A stretch of 64,000 nucleotides of DNA from Alkalihalobacillus sp. LMS39 (lineage in GTDB: Bacteria > Bacillota > Bacilli > Bacillales > Bacillaceae_F): the NCBI RefSeq assembly GCF_022812285.1, contig NZ_CP093300.1, positions 4,030,001-4,094,000 of the forward strand. The letters are read 5' to 3'. How positions within the stretch are numbered: position 1 is the stretch's first letter; each line of letters starts with the position of its first letter. The notes under the pieces are model-generated. The model was not told the origin of the DNA, did not search any database, and saw only the letters and a program-made list of their open reading frames with translations. A program made the translations under genes and the position numbers. Positions 18,321-27,157 of the stretch are shown in pieces.

Positions 18321-19313
18321 CTATACTTGAAGCTGTTCTTGAAACCATCGGTCAATTTGGCGAATCATATCTGCAATGGCTTCTTTTTTCGAGAAGGAAG
18401 GCAGCTCTGCTAGTAAAGCTTGCTTTGGTGCTATTACATCGTCTCCCTTTTTTTGCAATAATAAGATACTTTTTTTGAATTGTGAATTCGTAAACATCGA
18501 AGCAGGTAACTGCAATAACCCAAGAATATGACCATTCTCTTTAAGATAATGATGTAATTGTTTTGCTTGTTCACTTTCAAATAAAAAATTCGGTACGATA
18601 AAAAATAAAAAGCCACCTTGCTTTACTACGTTAAAAGAGCGTTCAATCATTAAATGATGAATGAGTGACTTTCCTTGCTCCCCTTTTAATTGATAATCGG
18701 CGCTTATTTCATCCCGAGGATAAAAACCGACTGGCAAATCTGACGTGACAATATCAATCGGCGGAAGTGGATAAGGGCGAATACTATCTTCATGAAAAAG
18801 CTGGATTTCTGTTTCTTGCAAATTCGCACTCGTAAATGCAAGTTGAACTAATGTTTCATCTACTTCAAACCCATACGTCTTGATGGTTGCTTGAGAATGA
18901 TTCATAATGGCACTTACAAGATTAGCCGTACCCACTGCCGGATCGTATAAACTAAAAGACTTTTCATTTCCTTGTACTTTATTTACTAAATAACTCATAA
19001 ACAAAGCGACAGCATCAGGTGTAAGAGCATGATGAGCTTGTACTCCTTCTTTCATCCCTTTTAGAACAGCAAGTTGGTATGCTTTTCTTACCGTTTCTTT
19101 TGAAAGTGAATCTGGTTGAATTTGTGATAGTGCTTGTTGTAGTTTCTTTTTTAATGAGTCTGACATGTCTTGTGGAATTTCTTGTTCAAATAAAAAGTCA
19201 CCAGCAAGCGCCAGCCCTTCTAAATATGTGATTTCTTTTTCTTCTTTTATAAGTTCAGCACTAACATCTAATGATTGAAATAACGTTTCTATATTTACAT
19301 TTAATTGGGTCAT
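18321..19313 (-). CDS. ytxK: Class I SAM-dependent methyltransferase YtxK
   Basis: Protein of 330 residues with a helical N-terminal part (about 1-115) and an N6-adenine-type methyltransferase domain. The SAM motif LYDPAVGTANL is near residue 122. The catalytic motif position reads SDLPVGFYP (near 175) instead of the DNA-methylase NPPY, so the target is uncertain. It matches YtxK in position next to ackA and tpx. The SD GGAGGAG precedes the ATG. A family A repeat occupies the upstream gap. Confidence 0.88.
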   Translation of the reverse strand: MTQLNVNIETLFQSLDVSAELIKEEKEITYLEGLALAGDFLFEQEIPQDMSDSLKKKLQQALSQIQPDSLSKETVRKAYQLAVLKGMKEGVQAHHALTPDAVALFMSYLVNKVQGNEKSFSLYDPAVGTANLVSAIMNHSQATIKTYGFEVDETLVQLAFTSANLQETEIQLFHEDSIRPYPLPPIDIVTSDLPVGFYPRDEISADYQLKGEQGKSLIHHLMIERSFNVVKQGGFLFFIVPNFLFESEQAKQLHHYLKENGHILGLLQLPASMFTNSQFKKSILLLQKKGDDVIAPKQALLAELPSFSKKEAIADMIRQIDRWFQEQLQV

Positions 19314-19402
19314 CCACTTTCTCCTCCCTATTTACTATAATTATTAAACAGTATAGCCATTTGTTCAATTATTGAAAGCTGTTTATCCTATATCACATTT
19401 TT

Positions 19403-19583
19403 GCGGTCAGAGCAGCCGTTATTTGTGAACATTATACGGGTTTCCGTATTTTGGCGGCCACAGGAGCACTTATTCACACAAAAGCAACTCTATTCCTATC
19501 GATATATTATGATTAAGTGCTCCAGTGTCCTCCAACGTTCCAAAACGCTATCAATGTTCACAGATAACGGTTTTCATGGCCGC
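19403..19583 (+). repeat. Family A structured repeat, copy A1 (181 bp)
   Basis: Nested inverted repeats give a branched fold. The outer helix is GCGGTCA/TGGCCGC (19403-19409 with 19577-19583). A second helix of 17 pairs joins 19416-19432 and 19554-19570. Inside are a hairpin ATACGG/CCGTAT, a long helix containing GGAGCACTTA/TAAGTGCTCC, and a smaller AACGTT/AACGCT hairpin. A second copy of exactly the same length is at 53407-53587 (about 90% identical). It lies between tpx and ytxK. No ORF with an SD is present. Confidence 0.8.
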
Positions 19584-19675
19584 TTACTTACGATAAACAA
19601 CAAAATCGCTTGTCTTCCCCAACCCCCTATAAGCGCAATGTTTTCCAAGGTCGACTATTTTAGTTTCCTAAACAA

Positions 19676-19711
19676 TGAAAAAACCTTTGATCAACAATAT
19701 GACCAAAGGTT
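19676..19711 (-). terminator. Terminator after tpx
   Basis: AACCTTTG/CAAAGGTT stem with an inner TCA/TGA pairing, followed by TTTTTT on the minus strand, 14 bases past the tpx stop. Confidence 0.85.
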
Positions 19712-19724
19712 CCTCAATCATAAA

Positions 19725-20225
19725 TTAGTTTGCAGCTTTTGCAGCTTCAATAGCAGCTTCATAGTTCGGATGATCTGTTGCCTCTGCTACATACTCTACA
19801 TAAGTTACTTTGTTATTCGAATCAATAACAAACACAGAGCGTGTTAACAAACGTAGCTCTTCAATGGCTACACCAAAAGCTTTACCGAAAGAGAGGTCAC
19901 GGTGATCAGAAACAGTTTGTACATTTTCAATTCCTGCCGCTGCGCACCAACGCTTTTGTGCAAATGGTAAATCAACACTAACCGTTAATACTTTCACGCC
20001 TTCAAGAGATGCTGCTTCTTCATTGAACTTACGCGTTTGTTGATCACAAACCCCAGTATCGATGGATGGAACAACACTTATCAAACGAACTTGTCCATTT
20101 GAGTCCCCAAGAGTAACAGGTGATAAGTCATTCGCTAATACTGTGAAATCAGGTGCTGTGTCCCCTACTTTTACTTCGTTTCCTAAAAGTGTAATCGGAT
20201 TTCCTTTAAACGTAACTGATGCCAT
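19725..20225 (-). CDS. tpx: Thiol peroxidase Tpx
   Basis: Atypical 2-Cys peroxiredoxin of 166 residues, reducing hydroperoxides with electrons from thioredoxin. The peroxidatic cysteine is in [12 protein letters not shown] (near residue 58) and the resolving cysteine in [12 protein letters not shown] (near 92). The ATG at 20225 (MASVTFKG) is eight bases after GGAGG; the ATG two codons upstream is too close to the SD. It is a single gene with its own terminator. Confidence 0.97.
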   Translation of the reverse strand: MASVTFKGNPITLLGNEVKVGDTAPDFTVLANDLSPVTLGDSNGQVRLISVVPSIDTGVCDQQTRKFNEEAASLEGVKVLTVSVDLPFAQKRWCAAAGIENVQTVSDHRDLSFGKAFGVAIEELRLLTRSVFVIDSNNKVTYVEYVAEATDHPNYEAAIEAAKAAN

Positions 20226-20339
20226 ATTCATTTCCTCCTTTTAATTTCTTACATATGTATAGTGTTATCATATGAGTTTTTGCTGTTATTTTCAACCAAT
20301 ATGTTTTAAAACAGTAAGAATAGGACAAAGGAAACAAAG

Positions 20340-20380
20340 AAAAACTCGCGATGAGCTTTCACTCATAAACGAGTTTTTCT
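20340..20380. terminator. Terminator after ytfJ
   Basis: AAAAACTCG/CGAGTTTTT outer stem with an inner ATGAG/CTCAT stem. T runs are on both strands; its position fits the end of ytfJ on the minus strand. Confidence 0.82.
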
Positions 20381-20400
20381 TTTCTACTATTTCCGCTCTC

Positions 20401-20871
20401 TTATAGAGGAGGGTGAATATTATCGTCTGTTGTATTATTCATTGACGTGGAGGTCATTACGGATTGTCCACTTGAATCGTTGTTTCCAACCATCTGTTGA
20501 ATTTTATCAACAACTTGTGGAGCAAAGTCTAATAATTTTTCATATAAATGCGTGTTGCTGTCTAAATGAACCATTTTAACACCAGAAGTGCTTACAATAA
20601 GGAATGCAATTGGAGTAATGGAAACACCACCACCACTACCTCCACCAAATGGATGTTCAGGGTCTGTTGTTTGTGTTGTTCCTATTTTATTATCAACAAC
20701 AAATTCACTTCCCCCAGCTGCAAACCCAAATCCAACTTTAGAAATAGGCATGATAACACTACCGTCCGGAGTTTCTACAGGATCGCCAACAATTGTGTTA
20801 ACATCCACCATTTCCTTTAAATTTTCCATTGCTGTTTTCATTAGTCCTTGAATTGGATGTTCTGCCATCAT
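20401..20871 (-). CDS. ytfJ: GerW family sporulation protein YtfJ
   Basis: Protein of 156 residues with the YtfJ/GerW core: MKTAMENLKEMVDVNTIVGDP, then a glycine-rich loop GGGSGGGVSITPIAFLIV in the middle and a polar tail. In B. subtilis GerW is a forespore (sigma-F) product that affects germination. The start ATGATG follows GGAGGATTTT; either ATG can serve. ytfI ends 12 bases upstream, so the two form an operon, as in B. subtilis. Confidence 0.92.
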   Translation of the reverse strand: MMAEHPIQGLMKTAMENLKEMVDVNTIVGDPVETPDGSVIMPISKVGFGFAAGGSEFVVDNKIGTTQTTDPEHPFGGGSGGGVSITPIAFLIVSTSGVKMVHLDSNTHLYEKLLDFAPQVVDKIQQMVGNNDSSGQSVMTSTSMNNTTDDNIHPPL

Positions 20872-20883
20872 AAAATCCTCCTT

Positions 20884-21546
20884 TTAACCACTAACTTTTT
20901 CATCAACTTTTTTGAAAAGGACAGGTCTCCTTTTCCAGTGTCGTACGATCAAAAGTCCTGCGATTATAGCATACCCTACTCGAAATGAAAGCATACATGA
21001 AATATCGGTTCTCGTTGTCGTTGCTTGAAAATGTGGGGAGACTGTTACGGTTGGATTCACCATAAGCCGCATATAATTGGAAACAGCGCCAATGACACTT
21101 CCCTTTACACTCCAAGCCATTCCTGTCAAAAAACCGGTTACTGAAGCATCGTGTACGCCAATATGACTATGCCATATGAATTGACTAATTTTAATATGCC
21201 TCAAAAACCTTCTAACAATACGATGCAATCCAACAATATGTTCAAGGAAATCTTTAAACTGCTGGAACTTATTCCATATTTCCTCAGCCGTTATTTTAAT
21301 TTTTTCTTCCGTATCTATATTTCCAACATGTTGTTCTTCCTCTACAATTAAAGATGCAGAATCTTTATCAATTTTAATAAGTGGCATTTTCATCGTATAG
21401 GAAAATATTTTCCACGCTCGCACCCGAACGGTTAATTCATCATCGTGTCCATGATGAGAATATGTTATATGTATCCTGAGTTTTGTTATTATCACGATAA
21501 TAAAAATGAGCACTACAATTAAAAGAACACCATAAAGCCAATTCAT
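20884..21546 (-). CDS. ytfI: DUF2953 membrane-anchored protein YtfI
   Basis: Protein of 220 residues with an N-terminal membrane segment (MNWLYGVLLIVVLIFIIVII) and a second hydrophobic stretch near 190-205 (GYAIIAGLLIV). The region between fits DUF2953, found upstream of ytfJ in spore formers; the function is unknown. The ATG at 21546 follows AGGTGG by five bases; a GTG three codons earlier overlaps that SD. It is probably involved in sporulation by context only. Confidence 0.82.
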   Translation of the reverse strand: MNWLYGVLLIVVLIFIIVIITKLRIHITYSHHGHDDELTVRVRAWKIFSYTMKMPLIKIDKDSASLIVEEEQHVGNIDTEEKIKITAEEIWNKFQQFKDFLEHIVGLHRIVRRFLRHIKISQFIWHSHIGVHDASVTGFLTGMAWSVKGSVIGAVSNYMRLMVNPTVTVSPHFQATTTRTDISCMLSFRVGYAIIAGLLIVRHWKRRPVLFKKVDEKVSG

Positions 21547-21600
21547 AAGGACCACCTACCGTTCTGTTTTCACATTGATCCAGTATTAGCTAAAAAGTAG

Positions 21601-21640
21601 AAAAATAAACCTGTCTGCAAAAGCAAACAGGTTTATTTTT
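21601..21640. terminator. Terminator after yteJ
   Basis: Fourteen-bp perfect stem AAAAATAAACCTGT/ACAGGTTTATTTTT with a small inner TGC/GCA pairing. It overlaps the yteJ stop by two bases. Confidence 0.88.
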
Positions 21641-22133
21641 ATCTTTTTTCTATAATGACAACCGTATCAGCGAAATGATCGTGAACTCCTTGTTTTTTAG
21701 GAGAGAACGCCACAAACAAATACAAAAATTGTAAAATGAAAAATGCTTGGTGAATATATCTGCCAATAACTTCACGAAAAATAACGGTTTGCCAAGTTAA
21801 GGGCCCTTGCTCACTCATGACTTTTACACCAAGTATCATTTTTCCGATTGTTTGCTGAAAAAATTTAGTCATCACCGTAAAGTAAACAAATGAAACAACT
21901 GTTGTCATAATACCTAATACAGTGAAAACCCAAATTTCTTGATGGATGAATCCTGTAAGTCGAAGAATTGGATACACCAATATCCCGTTTAAACTAAAGA
22001 CAACGATACCATCGATAAAAAATGCCCAAAAGCGGAGCCAAAATCCCGCGTAATTTAAAACCTCAGCATTAACATCATTCGATTGTGACGTTTCCTCTTC
22101 GTGTGGAAAGGTTTGGTCATTTGTCGTTTCCAT
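21639..22133 (-). CDS. yteJ: RDD family membrane protein YteJ
   Basis: Protein of 164 residues with an acidic N-terminal tail and three or four membrane segments. The RDD signature is at the start of the domain (YAGFWLRFWAFFIDGIVV, about 30-47), with a later conserved segment QTIGKMILGVKVMSEQG. RDD proteins are thought to help ion or solute transport, but this one is unassigned. The ATG at 22133 follows GAGGTG by six bases. It lies 11 bases after sppA and is co-transcribed with it, as in B. subtilis. Confidence 0.88.
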   Translation of the reverse strand: METTNDQTFPHEEETSQSNDVNAEVLNYAGFWLRFWAFFIDGIVVFSLNGILVYPILRLTGFIHQEIWVFTVLGIMTTVVSFVYFTVMTKFFQQTIGKMILGVKVMSEQGPLTWQTVIFREVIGRYIHQAFFILQFLYLFVAFSPKKQGVHDHFADTVVIIEKR

Positions 22134-22144
22134 TACGATCACCT

Positions 22145-23146
22145 CTAGTTTCTATACAAATACTTCAGTGTTGGTGAATTACTTTGGTTTAACAGCTCTT
22201 TTATCCCTAGTAAATCATGGTCTGTTTGAAACACTTTTTGAGCACTTAATGCAAAAAATTGATTTAATCCAAAGGAAGGTTCATATCGAACAACATCAAT
22301 ATTTCCTTTGCCAATATGCTCCATTAAAAGTTGCACGGCTTCATCTTTTGAGCCTAACTCATCAACTAAGTCTAACTCAACGCTTTGATTTCCACTGTAA
22401 ATTCGGCCATCGGCTATTTTTCTTACTTCACTTTCATCCATGTTTCGACCTTCTGCAATCACACGAACAAATTCATTGTAAGACTCATCTAACATCTCTT
22501 GTAAAATTTGCTGCTCTGCCTCTGTCATTTCACGGAGAGGAGACATAATATCTTTGAATTCACCACTTTTAATTACATTTGCTTCAATTCCTAATTGCTC
22601 TGCCAGTCCGGCAAAATTGACTGATTCTAATATAACACCTAAAGATCCTGTTATTGTAGAAGGATGAGCAATAATTTTATCAGCAGGTGCTGCTATGTAA
22701 TATCCTCCTGATGCTGCCATACTTCCCATTGAGACAAAAATAGGCTTTTCTGTTTCTTCTTGAATTTTTGTAATTCTGTCATGAATTTCTGCACTCTCTA
22801 CAACGCCGCCACCAGGTGTATCTACTCGTAGTAAAATCCCATCAATCGAAGGATCTTCCCCCGCTTGTTCTAACATAGATAAAAATTGACGGTGATGATA
22901 CGTTCCTGTGGAAAAGAGAGGAACAGCATCTCCCGTATCTTGAATAATGCCATTTACATCTAACACAACAATTTTCCCTCTACCGTTTCCTCTTTCTACA
23001 ACATGCTCCAACCATTCATTCTCAGCCACTTCAAAAACCTCTTTAAAATTTGAAGTGAAGGCATATGAGAAGAAGTTAAATATTGTCGAGATAAAAAAGA
23101 TACCTACAGCGATTGCTATTGCAATCCAACGTTTCCCACTCATCAT
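22145..23146 (-). CDS. sppA: Signal peptide peptidase SppA
   Basis: Membrane-anchored serine protease of 333 residues that degrades leftover signal peptides. It has one N-terminal membrane segment (about 5-24), then the S49 fold. The serine motif GSMAASGGYYIAAPADK is near 145, and the lysine of the Ser-Lys dyad lies in IKSGEFKDIMSP near 200. I start at the ATG at 23146, nine bases after GGAGG; the frame stays open for 56 more codons upstream, overlapping the divergent nadK region, which is unlikely to be coding. It forms an operon with yteJ. Confidence 0.95.
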   Translation of the reverse strand: MMSGKRWIAIAIAVGIFFISTIFNFFSYAFTSNFKEVFEVAENEWLEHVVERGNGRGKIVVLDVNGIIQDTGDAVPLFSTGTYHHRQFLSMLEQAGEDPSIDGILLRVDTPGGGVVESAEIHDRITKIQEETEKPIFVSMGSMAASGGYYIAAPADKIIAHPSTITGSLGVILESVNFAGLAEQLGIEANVIKSGEFKDIMSPLREMTEAEQQILQEMLDESYNEFVRVIAEGRNMDESEVRKIADGRIYSGNQSVELDLVDELGSKDEAVQLLMEHIGKGNIDVVRYEPSFGLNQFFALSAQKVFQTDHDLLGIKELLNQSNSPTLKYLYRN

Positions 23147-23314
23147 AGTGACATTCCTCCTTACAAAGTTAAATTTTAACATAATCGCAACCACTTGAAA
23201 ACGTAAAAGGGACAAACTTATGGTAAGCTTAATATAGTTCACGTAACAGAATGGACTGTTTGAAAAAGAGACATGATAATGACAGAAAAAAGTTTTAATA
23301 GGAGGTACGTTCAA

Positions 23315-24112
23315 TTGCCAACACGTAAAAATTTATTTTTCTTTGCTAAGAACACACCAGAGTATAATGAAAAAATAAAGGAGTTTCAATCGATTGCTGA
23401 AGAAAGTGGATTTACAATCGTCGAAGATGTTAATCAAGCAAACATTATTGCAAGTCTTGGTGGCGATAATGCATTTTTACAAGCGCTTCGTAAAACCAAC
23501 TTTAAAGAAGATTGCGTCTATATTGGAGTCAGTACGGACAAGCCTGGCTTTTATACCGATTTTACTATGGAAGATATGACGATGATGATTGAAGCAATAA
23601 AAAATGAAGAAGTGGAAGTCCGTCGTTATCCAACAATCGAAGTAACCATTGATGATGATAGTCCATTTTATTGTATTAATGAATGTTCCATTCGTTCGAA
23701 TGTTATCAAAACATTTGTCATTGATGTATACATAGACGACTTACAATTTGAAACATTCAGAGGCGATGGCATGATTATTTCTACACCTACAGGAAGTACA
23801 GCATACAATAAATCAGTGAATGGTGCTGTGGTTGACCCATTGTTACCATCCATGCAAGTAAGTGAAATTGCTTCATTAAACAATAATGACTTCAGAACAT
23901 TGGGGACTTCGTTTCTATTGAGTCCAGAGCGTACGCTTTTATTAAAAGTTGTCCAAGATGGCAATGATCACCCAATTATCGGATTAGACAACGAAGCATT
24001 AAGTATCAGACATTCAAAAGAAATCAATATTAGATTATCTGGAAAATATATTAAAGTTCTAAAATTGAAAAACAATTCTTTTTGGCAAAAGGTTCAACGC
24101 AAATTTTTATAA
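23315..24112 (+). CDS. nadK: NAD kinase (NadK2/YtdI type)
   Basis: Phosphorylates NAD to NADP. The 265 residues carry the kinase loop as GGDN (49-52; the common form is GGDG), the STPTGSTAYNKS motif near 150, and the NE/C region CINECSIR. This matches the second NAD kinase of Bacillus in length and position beside sppA. TTG at 23315 is the start: AGGAGG lies eight bases upstream and MPTRKNLFFF is the expected N-terminus. An ATG 14 codons upstream has no SD. It is divergent from sppA. Confidence 0.93.
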   Translation: MPTRKNLFFFAKNTPEYNEKIKEFQSIAEESGFTIVEDVNQANIIASLGGDNAFLQALRKTNFKEDCVYIGVSTDKPGFYTDFTMEDMTMMIEAIKNEEVEVRRYPTIEVTIDDDSPFYCINECSIRSNVIKTFVIDVYIDDLQFETFRGDGMIISTPTGSTAYNKSVNGAVVDPLLPSMQVSEIASLNNNDFRTLGTSFLLSPERTLLLKVVQDGNDHPIIGLDNEALSIRHSKEINIRLSGKYIKVLKLKNNSFWQKVQRKFL

Positions 24113-24124
24113 GAAAAATGTGAA

Positions 24125-24256
24125 GCGTCTTTTCATTTCAAGCGAAGTGCGGAGTGCTCGCTTTTGACAGTGAACCACAAGTGCTCTTCTTGGGGTGAAA
24201 CGCGCAGATACGGAGTCTTCGCTCTTCTAGAATAAGCTTTCAAAGCTTCATTACTC
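24125..24256 (+). repeat. Family B intergenic repeat, copy B1 (longest intact copy)
   Basis: Shares blocks GCGTCTTTTC, TTTCAAGCGAAGTGC, CTTCGCTCTTCT and AGCTTTCAAAGCTTCAT with copies at 49699, 53345 and 61696. In each case the copy ends just before a terminator hairpin of a minus-strand gene. The AGCTTTCAAAGCT palindrome is common to B1, B2 and B3. No ORF with an SD. Confidence 0.7.
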
Positions 24257-24264
24257 CCTCATTT

Positions 24265-24312
24265 TTAAAAAGCTCGTCGACTCCCTTACTTAGGGGGCGA
24301 CAAGCTTTTTTT
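24265..24312. terminator. Bidirectional terminator between nadK and ytcJ
   Basis: Stem of AAAAAGCT, GTCG and TCCC pairing with GGG, CGAC and AGCTTTTT, interrupted by single mismatches. T runs on both strands serve the two convergent genes. Confidence 0.85.
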
Positions 24313-24373
24313 AAAGGCTACTTTTACTAGTTACGATTTGTAAATTACATACACGATACTCTGCATAGACCTA

Positions 24374-25969
24374 CTATCCTTCATACATAATCTCGTTATC
24401 AACGACTGTTTTCACTACTTTTGCTTCAAGCAATTCATCACTATCTAGAGCAAACAAGTCTCGGTCAAACATTGTAAAATCAGCGACATACCCTGGCAAA
24501 AGTTTCCCCATTGTATGCTCTTTTCCTATTGCGTAGGCGCTGCCACCTGTAAATAAAGTTATCGCCTCAAACAATGTTAATTTCTCTCCCACATTATATC
24601 CATCATGATGTTCACCCGGCTTTTTCCTGGTTACTGCAGCATGAATGCCTAACAGCGGATCAACAGGTTCAATTGGAGCATCTGATCCTCCTGCACAAGC
24701 TAACCCTTCGTTTAGTAATGTCTTCCACGCAAACGATAACGGTAATCGTTCCTCTCCTAGACGCTCCTCCACCCATGGAAAATCAGAAGCTACAAACCGA
24801 GGCTGAATATCAATAATGACAGGGAGTTTCTTAAGTCTTTCAAGCAAATCTTTTCTTCCAACTTGTAAATGAATAATCCGGTCACGCAATCCATTTTCTA
24901 CAAGCGGATATGTTTCAATGGCTTCAATCGCCATTTCTAATGATAAGTCGCCTATTGTATGAATCGCTACTGCCATTCGATTGTCTCGCGCTGTCTTCAC
25001 TAACTCTTTTAATTGTTCTTCCGTATGAATGGCCACTCCTGATGTTTCTGGGGCATCATTGTATGGCTTACTTAATAAGGCAGTCCTTCCACCAAGTGCA
25101 CCGTCGGCAAAGATTTTCATCGCACCTGTTTCAATGAAGGGGGAAAGATGTGTCCGGCATAAACCTTGCTCACACATGGCTTGTGCTACTTCATGGTGAA
25201 CAAGTAAATGCGCTCGAAACTTTATCTTTGTTCCGTCAATAACAGATTGAAACGTATTGAGCACACGCTCATAACTTCCATAATAATTTAAATCTTCCGT
25301 ATGACCTCCAACTAAGCCTCGTTGTAACATATCATTAACAGAGCTCCGTAATGCTTGTCGTAAATACTCATCGCTCACTTTAGGGACAACGGCCTTTACT
25401 AACTCCTGCGCTTCATCAAGCAAATAACCGGTTGGTTCACCCGCATCATCTTTCACGATAATGCCTCCGGGAGGATCAGGGGTTTCACTTGTGATATTGG
25501 CTAATGCCAAGGCTTGACTATTGACTAATACAGCATGACGGCAAACTCTCGTTAACATCATTGGTTTGTTTGGTGAAATGTCATCTAACTCTGTGCGGTG
25601 AAAGATTTTTCGATCAGAAAAATTGTTTTCATTCCATCCTTCCCCTATAATCCATTCATCCGAGTGAGCGCGACTTACTTTTTGTAGTAATTGTTCTTTC
25701 ATTTCCTGTGAACTCATAACGGATGATAAATCTAGTCGAATGATTTTCTCCCCGTGACCAATCATATGTAAATGGCTATCGACGAAGCCAGGGAATACAG
25801 TTGCTCCTTTTACATCAATACTCTCTGTCAGTTCATTTTTATATTGCTGCTCCAGCTCACTTTGGCTACCAACCGCTTCAATCATTCCATTTTTTACATA
25901 AACAGCTGTGATTGCTTCTCCTTGTTTTGCCATCGTATAAAAATTCCCATTGTGCCATAATGTTCCCAC
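24374..25969 (-). CDS. ytcJ: Metal-dependent amidohydrolase (YtcJ-like)
   Basis: Amidohydrolase of the YtcJ group, 531 residues. The metal motif is GFVDSHLHMIGHG (H66, H68), a further histidine is in AIHTIGD near 325, and the late aspartate is in GGSDAPIEPVDPLLGIHAA near 435. Typical N- and C-terminal beta-sandwich strands (TLWHNGNFYTM and DNEIMYEG) frame the TIM barrel. The substrate is unknown. GTG at 25969 follows AGAGGG by eight bases, and the N-terminal strand needs this start. Confidence 0.9.
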   Translation of the reverse strand: MGTLWHNGNFYTMAKQGEAITAVYVKNGMIEAVGSQSELEQQYKNELTESIDVKGATVFPGFVDSHLHMIGHGEKIIRLDLSSVMSSQEMKEQLLQKVSRAHSDEWIIGEGWNENNFSDRKIFHRTELDDISPNKPMMLTRVCRHAVLVNSQALALANITSETPDPPGGIIVKDDAGEPTGYLLDEAQELVKAVVPKVSDEYLRQALRSSVNDMLQRGLVGGHTEDLNYYGSYERVLNTFQSVIDGTKIKFRAHLLVHHEVAQAMCEQGLCRTHLSPFIETGAMKIFADGALGGRTALLSKPYNDAPETSGVAIHTEEQLKELVKTARDNRMAVAIHTIGDLSLEMAIEAIETYPLVENGLRDRIIHLQVGRKDLLERLKKLPVIIDIQPRFVASDFPWVEERLGEERLPLSFAWKTLLNEGLACAGGSDAPIEPVDPLLGIHAAVTRKKPGEHHDGYNVGEKLTLFEAITLFTGGSAYAIGKEHTMGKLLPGYVADFTMFDRDLFALDSDELLEAKVVKTVVDNEIMYEG

Positions 25970-26057
25970 GGTAAATTCCCTCTTTCTCTATCAACTTTCC
26001 TTTATCGTGACAAAAGTTTTTTTATTTTGCAACTTTTTTATTTTGTTGTTTTTCTTA

Positions 26058-26236
26058 CGGACATACGTTCCGCTATTTTATAAAAAGTAACGTTTTTTTA
26101 GATGCTATCGGACATACGTTCCGTTAAATAAGAAAAAAACAATGTTTATATTTTTAATTTGGTGTTATAGCGGAACATATGTCCGATAAGATTAAAAATA
26201 GCTTCATTTTTCATGAAATAGCGGAATACATGTCCT
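26058..26236 (+). repeat. Family C four-unit element, copy C2 (179 bp)
   Basis: Four near-palindromic 15-bp units fit CGGACATNNGTTCCG. Two are forward (26058 and 26109) and two reverse (26171 and 26222), at spacings 51, 62 and 51. The flank GCTATTT follows the outer units and is mirrored. The 51-bp segments of the two arms are also partly complementary, so the whole can fold as one long hairpin with a loop near the centre. It fills the gap between the SASP terminator and ytcJ. Confidence 0.85.
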
Positions 26237-26253
26237 TTAAGACGAACCGAGAC

Positions 26254-26292
26254 ACAAAAAAGAAAGGATAATGGAATAACCCATTACCCTTT
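26254..26292 (-). terminator. Terminator after the SASP gene
   Basis: Stem AAAGGGTAATGG/CCATTATCCTTT with a 6-nt loop, followed by CTTTTTT on the minus strand. Confidence 0.9.
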
Positions 26293-26314
26293 CAGCCATT
26301 ATATTTAATGTTCA

Positions 26315-26527
26315 TTATTGTTGTTGAAAACCACCCATTTGTTGTTCAGCCATTTGAACTAAACGTTTAGTGATTTCTCCACCTACAGAACCGTTTGCAC
26401 GAGAAGTTGCATCAGCTCCTAGTTGGACACCAAACTCTTGAGCGATTTCATATTTCATTTGGTCTAAAGCTTGTTGTACTCCAGGTACTAATAGTTGGTT
26501 TGAGTTGTTGCTGTTGTTGTTTGCCAT
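26315..26527 (-). CDS. Alpha/beta-type small acid-soluble spore protein
   Basis: Spore-core DNA-binding protein of 70 residues which coats and protects DNA and is degraded at germination. The family landmarks are present: [11 protein letters not shown] containing the GPR protease cleavage point (between E31 and F32), then [26 protein letters not shown]. The polar N-terminus (NNNSNNSN) is usual. ATG at 26527 follows AAAGGAGGTG. A sigma-G-like promoter lies 25 bases upstream. I do not assign a particular paralogue (sspA, B, C or D). Confidence 0.95.
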   Translation of the reverse strand: MANNNSNNSNQLLVPGVQQALDQMKYEIAQEFGVQLGADATSRANGSVGGEITKRLVQMAEQQMGGFQQQ

Positions 26528-26551
26528 GTCTCTCACCTCCTTTGTTACCTA

Positions 26552-26581
26552 TAGACTGTGTCGAATGGACAAGTTTCATTC
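26552..26581 (-). promoter_or_regulatory. Sigma-G-like promoter of the SASP gene
   Basis: On the minus strand GAATG is followed after 18 bp by CAGTCTA; the consensus is GHATR and CATWHTA. All five -35 bases and six of seven -10 bases match. Forespore expression is the rule for this gene family. Confidence 0.75.
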
Positions 26582-26653
26582 AAAAAAAAGAATGGTAATT
26601 GTTTCTTCTTACCTATAACCCTTGTCCTATAGGGAACCGTTGAGGGGTAAACA

Positions 26654-27150
26654 CACAGGAAAACAAGCAACCCAAAAGGAAGTACGCCTTTTTCCGCCTG
26701 TGCTCCGCTCGCTGCGCGTTGTACCGGAAATACACCGGTTCAACTTAACACCTTGCAGCGGCTCACGCACAGGAAAACAAGCAACCCAAAAGGAAGAACG
26801 CCTTTTGGGCCTGTGCTCCGCTCGCTGCGCGTTGTACCGGAAATACACCGGTTCAACTTAACACCTTGCAGCGGCTCACGCACAGGAAAACAAGCAACCC
26901 AAAAGGAAGTACGCCTTTTTGAGCCTGTGCTCCGCTCGCTGCGCGTTGTACCGGAAATACACCGGTTCAACTTAACACCTTGCAGCGACTCACACACAGG
27001 AAAACAAGCAACCCAAAAGGAAGTACGCCTTTTGGGCCTGTGCTCCGCTCGCTGCGCGTTGTACCGGAAAAACACCGGTTCAACTTAACACCTTGCAGCA
27101 GCTCACACACAGGAAAACAAGCAACCCAAAAGGAAGAACGCCTTTTGGGG
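26654..27150. repeat. Family D tandem array: five 113-114 bp palindromic units
   Basis: Copies begin (at CACAGGAAAAC) at 26654, 26768, 26881, 26995 and 27108; the last is cut short at 27150. Within each unit CCTGTGC/GCACAGG, GCTGC/GCAGC and ACCGG/CCGGT are nested inverted repeats, and CCCAAAAGG/CCTTTTGGG forms a separate hairpin. On the minus strand that hairpin is followed by TTGCTTGTTTT. In the last unit the stem extends to AACAAGCA-CCCAAAAGG and forms the thiI terminator. Copies are over 90% identical. The open frames across it are a by-product of the repeat. Confidence 0.88.
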
Positions 27151-27157
27151 TGCTTGT

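Noticed and set aside
19401-19847. 148-codon open frame on the plus strand
   Set aside because: It crosses family A copy A1, the tpx terminator and the end of tpx; no SD and cysteine-rich nonsense composition.
26654-27150. CRISPR array
   Set aside because: The units are tandem and about 113 bp with no unique spacers between short repeats, and there are no cas genes nearby.
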